Assembly: GCA_964519405.1 (NCBI GenBank) | Contig: CAZFLA010000003.1 | Span: 1 to 64,000 of the forward strand | Source: G963677485 sp964519405 | GTDB lineage: Bacteria > Armatimonadota > HRBIN16 | DNA: 64,000 nucleotides | Direction: 5' to 3' | Made by a program: the position numbers and the translations under genes | Part shown: positions 43,831 to 53,598 of the stretch, in pieces | Layout: the number at the start of each line of letters is the position of its first letter | Numbering within the stretch: position 1 is the first letter of the stretch | The notes under the pieces: generated by a model | Databases searched by the model: none | What the model was told of the DNA's origin: nothing | What the model saw: the letters and a program-made list of their open reading frames with translations, nothing else

Positions 43831-46455
43831 TTAGTTCATCGGGCCGATTTTAAGTAATCGGGTTTGAGAGTATTTCAGTTCTATCTTCAATACTGGACCA
43901 TTGCCCATGAACTCACCGGTCATGATGTCATATACCGGGTATTCTTTACCGGTGTTTATCTGTACCGGGCAATCTTTAGTCGCATGAAGCACAAGCACAT
44001 CGCCATTAGCATATGCGATACAATCCAGCGGAGCATACAGATGCACGCCAGCCGTATTGGCCAAGCTTCGCAGCAGTGTTCTGTTCCATCCTGGAGTACC
44101 CCAAAATACCGATGTTGATGCACCCGACTTCCTCACTGCCACAGCTGGCGATTTATCGGAATATACAGCTTTCACTTCCGATGGTTTTGCGTCAGTAACG
44201 GCGAATAGCGGTGAAATCTGTTCAGATCGCACAAAGAAGATGCTCTTGGCAATCTCTTTAGCAACAGGAGTAGCATATGCCTTATCTAACCTCACGGGCT
44301 TTAGCTTAAATCCCGTGAGTTGCTGCATCGATTCGAGACTTACTTTGCTGCCGTCGAAATACCCCGGTGCATACGCCCAGATACACATACTGCCCTTAGT
44401 TGCCTTCTTCAGTGCAGAACGCTGTTGTGCGTTGAGTTTATACGCAGCGCAGAATACATACATCTTCGCCTTTACGCGTCCTGCGACGACGTCATCAAGC
44501 AGATATGAACCGTATGGAGCTCCGATTCTGGAGAGCTCACGCCTCACTTCCGAGACGAGAGGTCCTGCGACTTTATCGGCACCATTTGACAGCATTTTCA
44601 TGCTGTCTAGGTCAGTCACGAGCGCTATCTCAGGATGGTAGGCAATGGGCTTCTTCAGGAAATACTGATCGAGCTTATCCATCTTCTTCATTTCAGTCCA
44701 CAACACCGGATCGTCAAACCACCCAGAAGCCGGCAGGTCCATCCACCAAGTGGCAAAATTGCGAACAGCTTCTTGACCGACGTTGCGCTTTAGCAGTTCA
44801 TTGGTTTGAGCAGCATCCTTGAGCACATGCTCCGCACCCGGGAATTTCTCTTCGGTGGTTAGGTATGTACGCGTATCATCTTCGTTGAGCCACATTTTCC
44901 CCGCAAGTGTCACGCTCTCAGCCGCTGTCATACTTGGCCCCGACTGTCCCCGACCTCGATCGAAATAAGAAATCGGAGAACAGACGATATCTATGTATGG
45001 GCAGTCTAGTATTTGACGCAACGAATAGTGACCAGACGATCCTGAGCCTGTGGACATCGCCCCAAATTCATGCAGATAGCCGTAGAACATGAGCACAAGC
45101 TTGCGGTTTTTTGCGGTTGTTTTGACGACACGAGCAAGTGTGTTCACCGTGTTGGCCATGCTTTCGTTTTGAAACGCGACGAAGTCGATTATGTCTTGTT
45201 CTGTATTCGGGTCACGGAATATACCGCCCGGCGACATGTGACGCCGGGCTGCGCTAGGCACCTCGCATGATACTAGCCTAACACTCGAATTATGCCATGC
45301 CTTTTGCAGAGCTGCGTCCGTCTTATACTTATTCTGCAGCCATTTACGAAAGGCGTCTCTATCGCAGCGTGAGTATCCGTTAAGGTCTGGCTCCCAGCTA
45401 TCCATATAGAACCACTCACCGGTGTTTTGACCATTGGGATGATACCCGGCGATGCGGTCGCCAAAAGTCGACTCCAGATGCTCAATCAGCAGTTTCATTC
45501 GAACAGAGGCTTCTTGAAGGAACACTGTGGAAGCAGGTGAAGCTATCTGAGGATGGTTACCCTTCTCCCACTTCATCAGCTCATCAGGATGCTGTTTGTT
45601 CCACCAATCTGGAGCATATACGCCAATACGCGGTATCAGCAGCACGTTAGGATTACTCTTAATCGCTGTATTCAGAATGGCATCAACCGGTTTCCAGTCC
45701 TCAGCCTCACCTGGTTTCGGCCAAGGTAAGGATATGGCTGTGCTCACAAAATCCACGCCGGCAGATGCAGCCAGTTTTACCTGCGATTCAAAGTGTCCCT
45801 CAGGGCCGCCTAATGACATGAATATATCGCCCGGCCGATAGAACTCCACCTTGATACTTCGTGCATCGCTTGACTTCATCCAGAAGGATACATGATATGT
45901 GTGACCTTCTTTGATGACCATTGATCCAGAATGATATATGTGAAAGTCAGGCCATGTATTCGTTGGCGGCTGCTTTATGTTTACATGCACCCCGAATGTG
46001 CCATCTTGTCCCGCATTAGGTTCCACAGTTACTGTTCCCACTGTGTTAGCTTCAGCAAGCGGCCAAACAGACCATGATTCGTTGAATGAAGTGATACCAC
46101 CCTCAAACATACTAGGTGTGCACGCATTTTCACCGGTCTGTGCATCGACCACAGTGATGTTGTCAATGTAGAAATCACCAGGCGTCTGACCTAACCTAAA
46201 ATGCATCGTGGCATCGCCTATCGCAGATTGGGTCGCTGTAAAGTCAAACTTCACCATCTGTGGCCCGGCTTTAATGGAGAGCAATCCTGCAGCTGGCTGC
46301 CCATAGAACACACGAGCACGCACAGGCTTGTTGTTCACAGTAATACACGGTGCGCCACTTCTGCTGTCAACCTTAACTGTCAGCGGTACCGCAGTAGCTA
46401 ATGGGCCCAAAAGCATGAAAAATGCCGTTGCTAGCGAGACGATAATACGAAGCAT
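43831..46455 (-). CDS. Secreted glycoside hydrolase, GH42-like (beta-galactosidase superfamily)
   Basis: 874 residues with a signal peptide (SLATAFFMLLGPLATA), an N-terminal carbohydrate-binding-like beta domain with DATMHFRLGQTPGDFYIDNI near 80-98, then a TIM-barrel. Candidate catalytic residues are Glu in YHPNGQNTGEWFYMDSWEPD (acid/base) and Glu in KMWLNEDDTRTYLT (nucleophile). The C-terminal part resembles the GH42 trimerisation (glutamine-amidotransferase-like) domain near VTDLDSMKMLSNG and CAAYKLNAQQRSALKKATKG. The ATG follows GAGGTGG. It lies after a terminator downstream of a RhaS/LsrB-type transporter and probably supplies its sugar. Family assignment is tentative. Confidence 0.72.
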   Translation of the reverse strand: MLRIIVSLATAFFMLLGPLATAVPLTVKVDSRSGAPCITVNNKPVRARVFYGQPAAGLLSIKAGPQMVKFDFTATQSAIGDATMHFRLGQTPGDFYIDNITVVDAQTGENACTPSMFEGGITSFNESWSVWPLAEANTVGTVTVEPNAGQDGTFGVHVNIKQPPTNTWPDFHIYHSGSMVIKEGHTYHVSFWMKSSDARSIKVEFYRPGDIFMSLGGPEGHFESQVKLAASAGVDFVSTAISLPWPKPGEAEDWKPVDAILNTAIKSNPNVLLIPRIGVYAPDWWNKQHPDELMKWEKGNHPQIASPASTVFLQEASVRMKLLIEHLESTFGDRIAGYHPNGQNTGEWFYMDSWEPDLNGYSRCDRDAFRKWLQNKYKTDAALQKAWHNSSVRLVSCEVPSAARRHMSPGGIFRDPNTEQDIIDFVAFQNESMANTVNTLARVVKTTAKNRKLVLMFYGYLHEFGAMSTGSGSSGHYSLRQILDCPYIDIVCSPISYFDRGRGQSGPSMTAAESVTLAGKMWLNEDDTRTYLTTEEKFPGAEHVLKDAAQTNELLKRNVGQEAVRNFATWWMDLPASGWFDDPVLWTEMKKMDKLDQYFLKKPIAYHPEIALVTDLDSMKMLSNGADKVAGPLVSEVRRELSRIGAPYGSYLLDDVVAGRVKAKMYVFCAAYKLNAQQRSALKKATKGSMCIWAYAPGYFDGSKVSLESMQQLTGFKLKPVRLDKAYATPVAKEIAKSIFFVRSEQISPLFAVTDAKPSEVKAVYSDKSPAVAVRKSGASTSVFWGTPGWNRTLLRSLANTAGVHLYAPLDCIAYANGDVLVLHATKDCPVQINTGKEYPVYDIMTGEFMGNGPVLKIELKYSQTRLLKIGPMN

Positions 46456-46540
46456 ACATCCACCTCAGATAGGTCGTTACAATATCCTTCTGTCAGGCAG
46501 TCATGTTACACATTGCCTATGCGTAATATTTCGCCGATAA

Positions 46541-46581
46541 AAACAAAAACACCTCCGTGCTTAGTCAGCTGCGGAGGTGTT
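46541..46581 (-). terminator. Intrinsic terminator of the first ABC operon
   Basis: A perfect 10-bp stem (46548-46557 with 46572-46581; AACACCTCCG / CGGAGGTGTT) is followed on the minus strand by GTTTTTGTTT. It lies 14 bases after the binding-protein stop and isolates that operon from the GH gene. Confidence 0.85.
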
Positions 46582-46595
46582 AAACGAGATATTAC

Positions 46596-47636
46596 CTAGA
46601 AGTTGTATTTCCCGATGTTGTCTTTACGGAAGACAAGGATATCTCCTAGCAGAAGGTTGTCACCCTCAATCTTCTTCTTGCCTAAAGAACCTGCGTCGAA
46701 CTCTTTAGCCTTAGCATCCCATTTACCTGTAGCTAATGCATATGCTGCTTTAACTGTAAGAGCACCCAAGTCTTCTGTGTTCCAAAGAACAACGCTTCTT
46801 ACGGTGCCTTCGTTAACATAGGCGCGCATATCATTCGGGGTCGCCAAGCCAGTCACCTGAACTTTACCGGCTTTTCCTGCCTGCTTAATAGCTTCAGCTG
46901 CACCGGGGAATGATACGGAACTGATACCCCATATACCCTTAAGGTCAGGATATGCTTTCAGAAGGTCTTGAGACACTTGGAAAGCGAGTTTCTGGTCTTC
47001 ATTGCTAGGCTTTACGGCAACGAGTTCGATCTTTGGATAAGCTGCTGCAAGGTGCTTCTTCATGTAGTTCATCCAAATGTTTTGGTTTGCAGCGGTAAGT
47101 GATGCCGTCACGATAGCCACTTTGGCGTTTGAATCCTTACCGCCAATATCCTCAACAAGCGTATCTACGAGGGCATCGCCGATCTGTTCTGCGGTAGCTT
47201 GGTTGACAAACAGTTCACGTGCATCTGGTTTACCGTCGGAGTCAAAGGTAATAACTTTAACGCCGGCATCTTTTGCCTTTTTCATTGCGGGCGCAAGCAC
47301 GTCGGGATCATTAGGGCTCACGCAGATGACGTCTACACCCATCAGTGTCCACTTTTCTATCATAGCAGCAGCTTTTTCTGGTGAACCATCTGTTGGACCA
47401 TCATAGATGAACTTGACGTTGCCAAGCTCTTTCGCGGCTTTCTCAGCACCTGACGCGCAGCTGCTAAAATATGGGATACCCTTCTTTTTGGGCAGCATGC
47501 ATATAGTAATCTGCTTGCCGTCTTTTCCAGCGCCTGATGTTCCTTGCGATGACTGTCCGGATGGCTTGCCGCATCCTGCTATCAACAAGCCGACAGTTAG
47601 AATACCAGCCATTCCTAATAAAGAATACCGTTTCAT
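46596..47636 (-). CDS. Sugar ABC transporter substrate-binding lipoprotein, RhaS/LsrB family
   Basis: 346-residue lipoprotein (lipobox LIAGC, Cys 22) of the periplasmic-binding type-1 fold. It matches the RhaS/LsrB group: KQITICMLPKKKGIPYFSSC, YDGPTDGSPEKAAAMIEKW, VITFDSDGKPDARELFVNQ and the family-typical C-terminus FRKDNIGKYNF. Compared with E. coli LsrB (residues recalled from memory), Lys 35, Asp 116 and Gln 167 are kept, but Asp 166 is Asn and Pro 220/Ala 222 are changed. A sugar such as rhamnose is therefore likelier than autoinducer-2. Strong AGGAGGG precedes the ATG. It is last in the operon. Confidence 0.88.
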   Translation of the reverse strand: MKRYSLLGMAGILTVGLLIAGCGKPSGQSSQGTSGAGKDGKQITICMLPKKKGIPYFSSCASGAEKAAKELGNVKFIYDGPTDGSPEKAAAMIEKWTLMGVDVICVSPNDPDVLAPAMKKAKDAGVKVITFDSDGKPDARELFVNQATAEQIGDALVDTLVEDIGGKDSNAKVAIVTASLTAANQNIWMNYMKKHLAAAYPKIELVAVKPSNEDQKLAFQVSQDLLKAYPDLKGIWGISSVSFPGAAEAIKQAGKAGKVQVTGLATPNDMRAYVNEGTVRSVVLWNTEDLGALTVKAAYALATGKWDAKAKEFDAGSLGKKKIEGDNLLLGDILVFRKDNIGKYNF

Positions 47637-47691
47637 ATAGGTTGACCCTCCTACTACTTGTAACGACGAACTAAGATAATGTTACGCCCGT

Positions 47692-48630
47692 TTACCGCGA
47701 TTTCCGCGTAAATAGGGATTTTAGCAATACACTAAATATCAAAAGAGAACCAATGACTACTAGGTTGAGTTCATCGCTTTGCCAATGCCAGCTGACAAAC
47801 TCTCTGACCTCATGTATCAATAATACACCTAGCAGGGTGCCGAACAAGTTGCCTCTGCCACCAACAACACTGGTGCCGCCAAGCACAACAGCCGTAATGA
47901 CATCAAGCTCCATACCAGTGCCGGCATCGGCTTTCGCGGTATTACGTAATGATACATACTGGACAGCAGCAATTCCTGCAAGAAATCCGCTGATAGTATA
48001 TATCCATATTTTGATTTTGCCCACAGGGATACCGCTGTATACGGCTGTGGTTTCATTATGACCAATCGCAGTGAGTGAGTTACCAAATGGCGATCTTACC
48101 CAAGCTATCAATGCGACCACGAATACTAGTATGAATACCCAACCTGACCAGGGCAAGCCAATAAATGTACCTTGTCCCACCACCTCGAAGGATTGAGGAA
48201 ATCCAGAAACCGGCTCAGCTTTACTAACACCTTCAGCGATACCGCGATATGCAGCCATGGTGGCGAGGGTAACAATAAGCGGCAGCACCTTCACCTTAGC
48301 GATGAAAATCCCGTTTAGCCATCCCGCTATTGTTGCCACTACAACTGCTAACATCGAACCAATGATTGGATTCAAGCCAGCTTTAAAGCTTAGTCCTAAT
48401 GTCACAGCAGCCAACGCCATGGTCGCGCCTACCGATAAGTCGATGCCTCCCGTGACGATGATCATCGTCATCGGTATTGCCAATAACGCAAGCTGCCACA
48501 CATGGGTGCTTAAATTGGTCTGAGTGTTCCATAGCAGGAATGTGTTATCTACGCAGCCTATCGCAGCAAATATCACAACAAGCACGATGAGGAGAACAAC
48601 CTCATGCATATACTCTTTGAGGAATTTCAT
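47692..48630 (-). CDS. Sugar ABC transporter permease (RhaP/RbsC family), second permease
   Basis: 312-residue inner-membrane permease with about 8-10 helices. Family motifs: TGGIDLSVGATMALAAVTLG, FIAKVKVLPLIVTLATMAAY, GIAEGVS, NETTAVYSGIPVGKIKIWIY and VVLGGTSVVGGRGNLFGTLL. The ATG at 48630 overlaps the stop of the first permease by four bases (ATGA). Two permeases with one double ATPase fit the rhamnose or LsrCD pattern. Intact and presumably functional. Confidence 0.92.
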   Translation of the reverse strand: MKFLKEYMHEVVLLIVLVVIFAAIGCVDNTFLLWNTQTNLSTHVWQLALLAIPMTMIIVTGGIDLSVGATMALAAVTLGLSFKAGLNPIIGSMLAVVVATIAGWLNGIFIAKVKVLPLIVTLATMAAYRGIAEGVSKAEPVSGFPQSFEVVGQGTFIGLPWSGWVFILVFVVALIAWVRSPFGNSLTAIGHNETTAVYSGIPVGKIKIWIYTISGFLAGIAAVQYVSLRNTAKADAGTGMELDVITAVVLGGTSVVGGRGNLFGTLLGVLLIHEVREFVSWHWQSDELNLVVIGSLLIFSVLLKSLFTRKSR

Positions 48631-49593
48631 GCTTTCACCGCCTTACCCTTGCGCATTGCACCTAGGTGATCTGCAAGAACTGCCACGAGAATAAACGCAC
48701 CTTGAATCGCTCGCTCCCAATAGGTAGCGCTTTGAGACAGCTTGAGGAATATGAGTTCTGTTCTTACCGATACCAGCAGTAATACGCCCAATAATGAGCC
48801 GATGATACTGCCGCGGCCTCCGGCTGTTGATGTTCCGCCAACCACTACGCAGGTAATGATTAGCATTTCCCAACCTACACCAATTCCGCTTTCAATAACA
48901 GCAAGCTGAGGAACTCCAACTAAGGTGGCGATGGCAGTCAACACACCCATCAACACGAACACACCAATCTTGATGCGTTTAGTCGGTAAACCAAGAACTT
49001 TTGCGGCTTTGGGGTTACTTCCAACGGCAACCACATGGCGTCCGAAAGGAGTATAGTTAAGCACAATGTGGGAAAGCAAAACAACGATGATTGCGGTGAG
49101 TATACAAACAGGAATACCCATAATCGATTCGGTACCAAAGAACCGCAGACCTTGCGGTAAGTTGGTGATTGTTTCACCCTTACTCAGCAGCTCTGTAATT
49201 CCACGGAATACAGTTAACATACCAAGGGTGACAATCATAGATGGGATACGCCCATATTCCATAAGTATGCCGTTAAGCAAGCCTAACAGAGCTCCGACAG
49301 CCACAATGATGGCTATCGTAACAGGAACTGAGAATCACAGACAACATGCCGACCATAGATCCAACAGAAATATCGATCTCACCCGTAATAATCACAAACG
49401 TCATACCACAAGCCATGATCGCAAAAGGCGCGCATCCCACGAGGATGTCTTTCAGGTTCCGCGGATCTAGAAATGCACCGTCACGTAAGGCAACGACTAA
49501 TATGGTAGCCACCAGAAGCAACAGCACTCCGGCTTCTCGCGTATGCAGCCACTTTGACAGCACACGCGATCGAGGTGTCGTCGAACTACTCAT
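48627..49593 (-). pseudogene. Sugar ABC transporter permease (RhaQ/LsrC-like), frameshifted
   Basis: The N-terminal part (from ATG 49593) reads ITGEIDISVGSMVGMLSVIL, then shifts frame near 49310-49340 and stops at 49273. The rest continues in another frame as VPVTIAIIVAVGALLGLLNG, MLTVFRGITELLSKGETITN, ... GGTSTAGGRGSIIGSLLGVL to the stop at 48627. Compared with the paralogue at 47692, about nine residues are missing between SVG and the LLNG motif, which fits a deletion of about 26 or 29 bases. It directly follows the ATPase stop (TAG then ATG). It is either a real mutation that kills the transporter or an assembly error. Confidence 0.85.
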
Positions 49594-51117
49594 CTATTGC
49601 TTCTTTTCCTCCACTACATCATCTTGCAGAGCTAAATCAATGACGGACTCCTGTGTTGCTTGGTTCTGCGATAACTCTCCGGCAACCATACCATGGCGCA
49701 TCACCACAATCCGATCGCTTAACGCCAAAAGTTCAGGAAGATCACTGCTGATTAGCAACACAGCAACACCTTCATCAGCTAACTCGCGAACAAGCTTATG
49801 GATCTCTGCTTTAGCGCCAACATCAACGCCGCGTGTTGGTTCGTCCAGTATAAGAAGCTTAGGCTCTGTACCCAGCCATTTGCCTACCACAATTTTTTGC
49901 TGATTACCGCCTGAAAGGCTTTCCACGGCGTCACGGGCGCTCTTCGCTTTGACAGACATACGTTTCATCATCTGTTCAATCAGCTTGCGTTCGCGCGAAA
50001 AATCACGGAAATTGGTGTTACTCCAGCTCCGCATGACCGACATCACCATGTTGTCTGCAATCGACATGGGCAACACAATTCCTTGTGATCCCCGGTCTTC
50101 AGGAACCATAGCGATTCCCGCGGCAGTTGACTTCTGGATATCACCTAACTCTAGAGGCTTGCCATTCATCCATACAGCCCCAGAGTCGGCGTTATCAAGC
50201 CCAAATACAACCATGGCTACTTCAGTACGTCCCGCACCAACTAAGCCGCCTAATCCCATAACTTCGCCAGCACGAACCTCAAAGCTAACGTCTTTGAATG
50301 CTCCTTCGCGAGTTAATCCCTGCACGCTTAAGACTGTGTCTCCGGGTTTGCTATTAGCGGTATACCGCTCATACTCGGTAATCTCACGTCCAACCATCAT
50401 TTTGATGAGTGTCGCACGGTCGATTTCAGAGCGTTCCAGTGTACCTACATAGCAACCATCTCGGAATACGGTCGCTCGATCAGCCAAAGCAAGGATCTCT
50501 TCCATTCGGTGGCTGACATATAGTATGCTGACACCTTGTTCCAAGAGTTGCTTCACGATGAGAAAAAGTGCGTCTGTTTCACGTTGGCTCAGCGAAGCCG
50601 TTGGCTCATCCATGATGAGTAATCGGCTCTTTTTGGCAAGTGCCCGAGCAACTGCTGCCAACTGACGCTGTGCAACGGATAGTTTTTCTAAAGGTAATGT
50701 GGGGTCGAATTCAGCGCCTACTCTGGCGAGTAGTTCTTTAGTCCGTGCTCTCATCTCAGCACGGTCCAGCAGTAATCCACCGAATTTGGTGGGTTCGCTG
50801 CCGATGAAGATGCTGTCTTCCGATGATAAATGCGGGAATGCAGTTGGTTCTTGATGGATAACACTGATTCCAGCAGCTTCACTTGCTTTAACGTCACCAA
50901 GGCGAAGCTCTTTACCGTCTACTTTGATAGAACCTTGTTCTGGTCGGTAATTTCCACCTAAAACTTTAATTAACGTGGATTTTCCAGCACCATTCTCGCC
51001 TACTAAAGCATGGAGTTCACCGAGGCGTATATCAAAGCTTACATTTTGAAGCGCATGTACTCCACCAAATGATTTGCTGATATTATCGATCTCAATCAAA
51101 GGGCGAGAGGAGCCCAT
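49594..51117 (-). CDS. Sugar ABC transporter ATP-binding protein (RhaT/LsrA/RbsA family)
   Basis: 507-residue double ATPase. The first domain has GENGAGKSTLIKVLGG, LSVAQRQLAAVARALAKKS and LLIMDEPTASLS. The second has the family's degenerate Walker A (GLVGAGRTEVA), then VPEDRGSQG, LSGGNQQKIVVGKWLG and LILDEPTRGVDVGAKAEIHK. It powers import of the sugar bound by the protein encoded at 46596. The ATG at 51117 follows GGGAG with an 8-base spacer. It is first gene of its operon. The upstream 51118-51341 probably holds the promoter; a palindrome TAGCTAGCTA near 51155 is the only possible operator seen. Confidence 0.93.
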   Translation of the reverse strand: MGSSRPLIEIDNISKSFGGVHALQNVSFDIRLGELHALVGENGAGKSTLIKVLGGNYRPEQGSIKVDGKELRLGDVKASEAAGISVIHQEPTAFPHLSSEDSIFIGSEPTKFGGLLLDRAEMRARTKELLARVGAEFDPTLPLEKLSVAQRQLAAVARALAKKSRLLIMDEPTASLSQRETDALFLIVKQLLEQGVSILYVSHRMEEILALADRATVFRDGCYVGTLERSEIDRATLIKMMVGREITEYERYTANSKPGDTVLSVQGLTREGAFKDVSFEVRAGEVMGLGGLVGAGRTEVAMVVFGLDNADSGAVWMNGKPLELGDIQKSTAAGIAMVPEDRGSQGIVLPMSIADNMVMSVMRSWSNTNFRDFSRERKLIEQMMKRMSVKAKSARDAVESLSGGNQQKIVVGKWLGTEPKLLILDEPTRGVDVGAKAEIHKLVRELADEGVAVLLISSDLPELLALSDRIVVMRHGMVAGELSQNQATQESVIDLALQDDVVEEKKQ

Positions 51118-51291
51118 GTTACTTTCTCCCTGTATTGATTTTATATGTTCGCCTTTTAGCTAGCTATTTCATTCTAGCATAGAGTTGCGGCATTATCTTT
51201 GTATAACGGGTCTCAATAATTCTATTAAGTTTCTACGATCAAACTAGTGAGTATGCCACATAGCCGTATAAATTGATACATTACAACGATA

Positions 51292-51328
51292 TGTGTTCAG
51301 CAACCTGTATAACAAATTGCTGAACACA
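51292..51328 (-). terminator. Hairpin after the cupin gene (possible terminator)
   Basis: A perfect 12-bp stem (51292-51303 with 51317-51328; TGTGTTCAGCAA / TTGCTGAACACA) with a 13-base loop lies 14 bases after the cupin gene stop. No T-run follows on the minus strand, so it may instead stabilise the mRNA end. Confidence 0.5.
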
Positions 51329-51341
51329 CACACGAACGACA

Positions 51342-52544
51342 CTATTTTGTTTGAGGCATATCAGGATGATTCGGTCCGAAATGCTTCAGCATCACAAGTG
51401 GTTCGTGTTTCGAACGATTCATAATCGTGACACCGTCTTTCGCGGCTGGTTCGCTGACGAAGAACTCATCATCCGAAAGCTGTCCATATCGAAGCATCAT
51501 CGCAGCCTCTGCATCGTAGACACCGACTTTTCCATGACCTTGAAGCAGTATACAGCCATATGCGGCACCATCCTTCACTGTGACAGTCTGACCAGGCCAT
51601 ACGGTGAGTTCCTTAGCGGCGATATACGGGTTGGCGTATGCGATCCACTTTTCCATGTAACCTTCGTCGTCATGACAGACGATTGGAGGTCGATAGTATG
51701 TCTTGCGGAAATGCGGATCGATGTTCTTTTCCCAGTCCATTAATGACAGAACATAGTCAATATCTCGTTTCTTGTCGTCAGGACAGTTCTCTACTAAGAA
51801 CTCGTATGGGTATACTTCGCCAGCAGTGATGTTTTCGTATACGGAGTTGACATCACTTCCCCACTGCGGTTCATATGTCAGAACAGATCCTGGCGAATGC
51901 AGCACACCTGGTGGTACATACCAACCTGTGCCACGTGCAATTCGGTATGCGCGCGATAGTTCGGTGATGCGCGTATCGCATGTTTCGTAACTTCTCAGCC
52001 TATCAGCAACTTCTCCAATAGTCACATCTGGATCAAACCCGAAATAGGTATGAGGGAATGTCCCCATATAGCTGTTGAGTTGTGTTGGGAAATAATAAGA
52101 TTCGGGCTTGCCAAGTCGGCCTACCCGAGCCGCATCATCGAATTTCAGGTGCAAGTGGTGAAACAGAGGCGTCGCGTAGTCGAAGAACTTGGAATACATA
52201 GGCCATCCGCCATACTTGCTCATGAGTTCTTCGCCTATGATATCCGCTTGTAATACGTCAACTGCTTCCTTGAGAGTGAATTTGTCTTTCTGATCTTCAG
52301 TCGGTGCCACATAGCTCATGCCTTCATCGGAAGGTGCTAATGGCCCGTTCATAGCAGCGATAACCGAAGCAAACCATCTCTCTTTCATGGCACCGCGTTC
52401 AGTGCCCAAAGCGAAATAGTCGTCAGGATGCAGCCGAAGCCGGTAGCCCGGAGCTCCAAAGCGCCGAGGGACAAATACAGGAGCGAGGCGGAAGATGCCT
52501 GCACCTTTTTCGAAGCATTGTTCAATGAAACCCTTAGTTGCCAT
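51342..52544 (-). CDS. Cupin-fold protein resembling type I mannose-6-phosphate isomerase
   Basis: 400 residues with no signal peptide. A cupin metal-site pattern is visible: LFHHLHLKFDD near 125, GTFPHTYFGFDP near 160 and GWYVPPGVLHSPGSVLTYEP near 205, followed by SDVNSVYEN. The C-terminal part is a second cupin-like barrel (ELTVWPGQTVTVKDGAAYGC). This is the layout of phosphomannose-isomerase-like sugar isomerases, but key residues differ from classical ManA. The ATG follows GAGGGGATCA. It comes 30 bases after the RbsC-type permease, so it likely acts on the imported sugar. The specific substrate is unknown. Confidence 0.68.
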   Translation of the reverse strand: MATKGFIEQCFEKGAGIFRLAPVFVPRRFGAPGYRLRLHPDDYFALGTERGAMKERWFASVIAAMNGPLAPSDEGMSYVAPTEDQKDKFTLKEAVDVLQADIIGEELMSKYGGWPMYSKFFDYATPLFHHLHLKFDDAARVGRLGKPESYYFPTQLNSYMGTFPHTYFGFDPDVTIGEVADRLRSYETCDTRITELSRAYRIARGTGWYVPPGVLHSPGSVLTYEPQWGSDVNSVYENITAGEVYPYEFLVENCPDDKKRDIDYVLSLMDWEKNIDPHFRKTYYRPPIVCHDDEGYMEKWIAYANPYIAAKELTVWPGQTVTVKDGAAYGCILLQGHGKVGVYDAEAAMMLRYGQLSDDEFFVSEPAAKDGVTIMNRSKHEPLVMLKHFGPNHPDMPQTK

Positions 52545-52575
52545 TGATCCCCTCTATCGTATTTATTGTCGTAAC

Positions 52576-53598
52576 CTATACTGTTTTTCGGTGACGTAAC
52601 CTATCCAGTGCGACGGCTGCCACGATGATGCAGCCGGTAGCTATCTCCTGAACCCAGTTGGGCAGCCCCATTTGAGAACATCCAGACCCAATGATGCCCA
52701 CGATGAAGGCGCCCACAAGCGTGCCAAATATGGAGCCCTCACCGCCAGATAAACTGCCACCACCTATGACGACGGCTGCAATCGCCTGCAGTTCCAAACC
52801 TTTGCCAACTGTTGGGTCGCCGATGGTTAATCGCGAAAACTGCATCAAGCCAGCTAAGCCCACAAACGCACCGCACGCTGTGTAGACTAACAATTTAGTT
52901 CGTTCTACATTTACACCGCATAACCGTGCTGTCTGCTCATTAGAGCCGACCGCGAATACATGCCGTCCGAATTTGGTGTATTTCAGCATAAATGCTACAA
53001 ACATGGCTAGAACTAACATCATCCATACGCCACCGGGCATTAGCATCCATCTTTGATCAGGGCTTAACGCAGCTAATATCCCGTTTAACCACGAATCATC
53101 ACAGTTGACTTTCGTATCATTGGCTAACCCCTTGGCTATGCCCGTCACGGCCAACATCGTGCCTAGTGTCACTATGAACGGCACAACCTTCAGTTTGGTG
53201 ATGATTAACCCATTCACAAATCCACATATTGCGCCCGCTGCGATACCCACTAGTGCAGCCGTTAAGGCCAATGTGGCGTCAACAGTCACAATACGGTCGT
53301 CATGGTATCCAAGTTTTAGTGCTATAGCTACAGTACTCAGTGCTACAAGTGACCCAACAGATAAGTCAATGCCGCCTAATATAATCACCATCGTCATACC
53401 AAGCGCAGCAGTTCCAACAACGGTTGTTTGACGAGCGATCGTCTCAATGTTGCGGATTGAGGCAAAGTTACTGGATGTTATGGCCGTAAATATGGCGAAG
53501 ACTATGATCAAACCCAACAACGGTCCAGCTTTGCTGATAATGCCTAACCGGCTCATTAGGGACTGAGATTTTGCTCCATTGGTTTGTTTCACACTCAT
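52576..53598 (-). CDS. Sugar ABC transporter permease, RbsC/XylH family
   Basis: 340-residue inner-membrane permease. Motifs: ILGGIDLSVGSLVALSTVAI, IITKLKVVPFIVTLGTMLAV, GRHVFAVGSNEQTARLCGVN and VVIGGGSLSGGEGSIFGTLV. The ATG at 53598 overlaps the ATPase stop by four bases (ATGA). A single permease here, unlike the two in the first transporter, fits the ribose/xylose-type arrangement. Confidence 0.93.
   Translation of the reverse strand: MSVKQTNGAKSQSLMSRLGIISKAGPLLGLIIVFAIFTAITSSNFASIRNIETIARQTTVVGTAALGMTMVIILGGIDLSVGSLVALSTVAIALKLGYHDDRIVTVDATLALTAALVGIAAGAICGFVNGLIITKLKVVPFIVTLGTMLAVTGIAKGLANDTKVNCDDSWLNGILAALSPDQRWMLMPGGVWMMLVLAMFVAFMLKYTKFGRHVFAVGSNEQTARLCGVNVERTKLLVYTACGAFVGLAGLMQFSRLTIGDPTVGKGLELQAIAAVVIGGGSLSGGEGSIFGTLVGAFIVGIIGSGCSQMGLPNWVQEIATGCIIVAAVALDRLRHRKTV

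Noticed and set aside
44057..44641. Plus-strand open frame of 194 codons
   Set aside because: It is the complement of the GH42-like gene, with low-complexity translation and no start signal.
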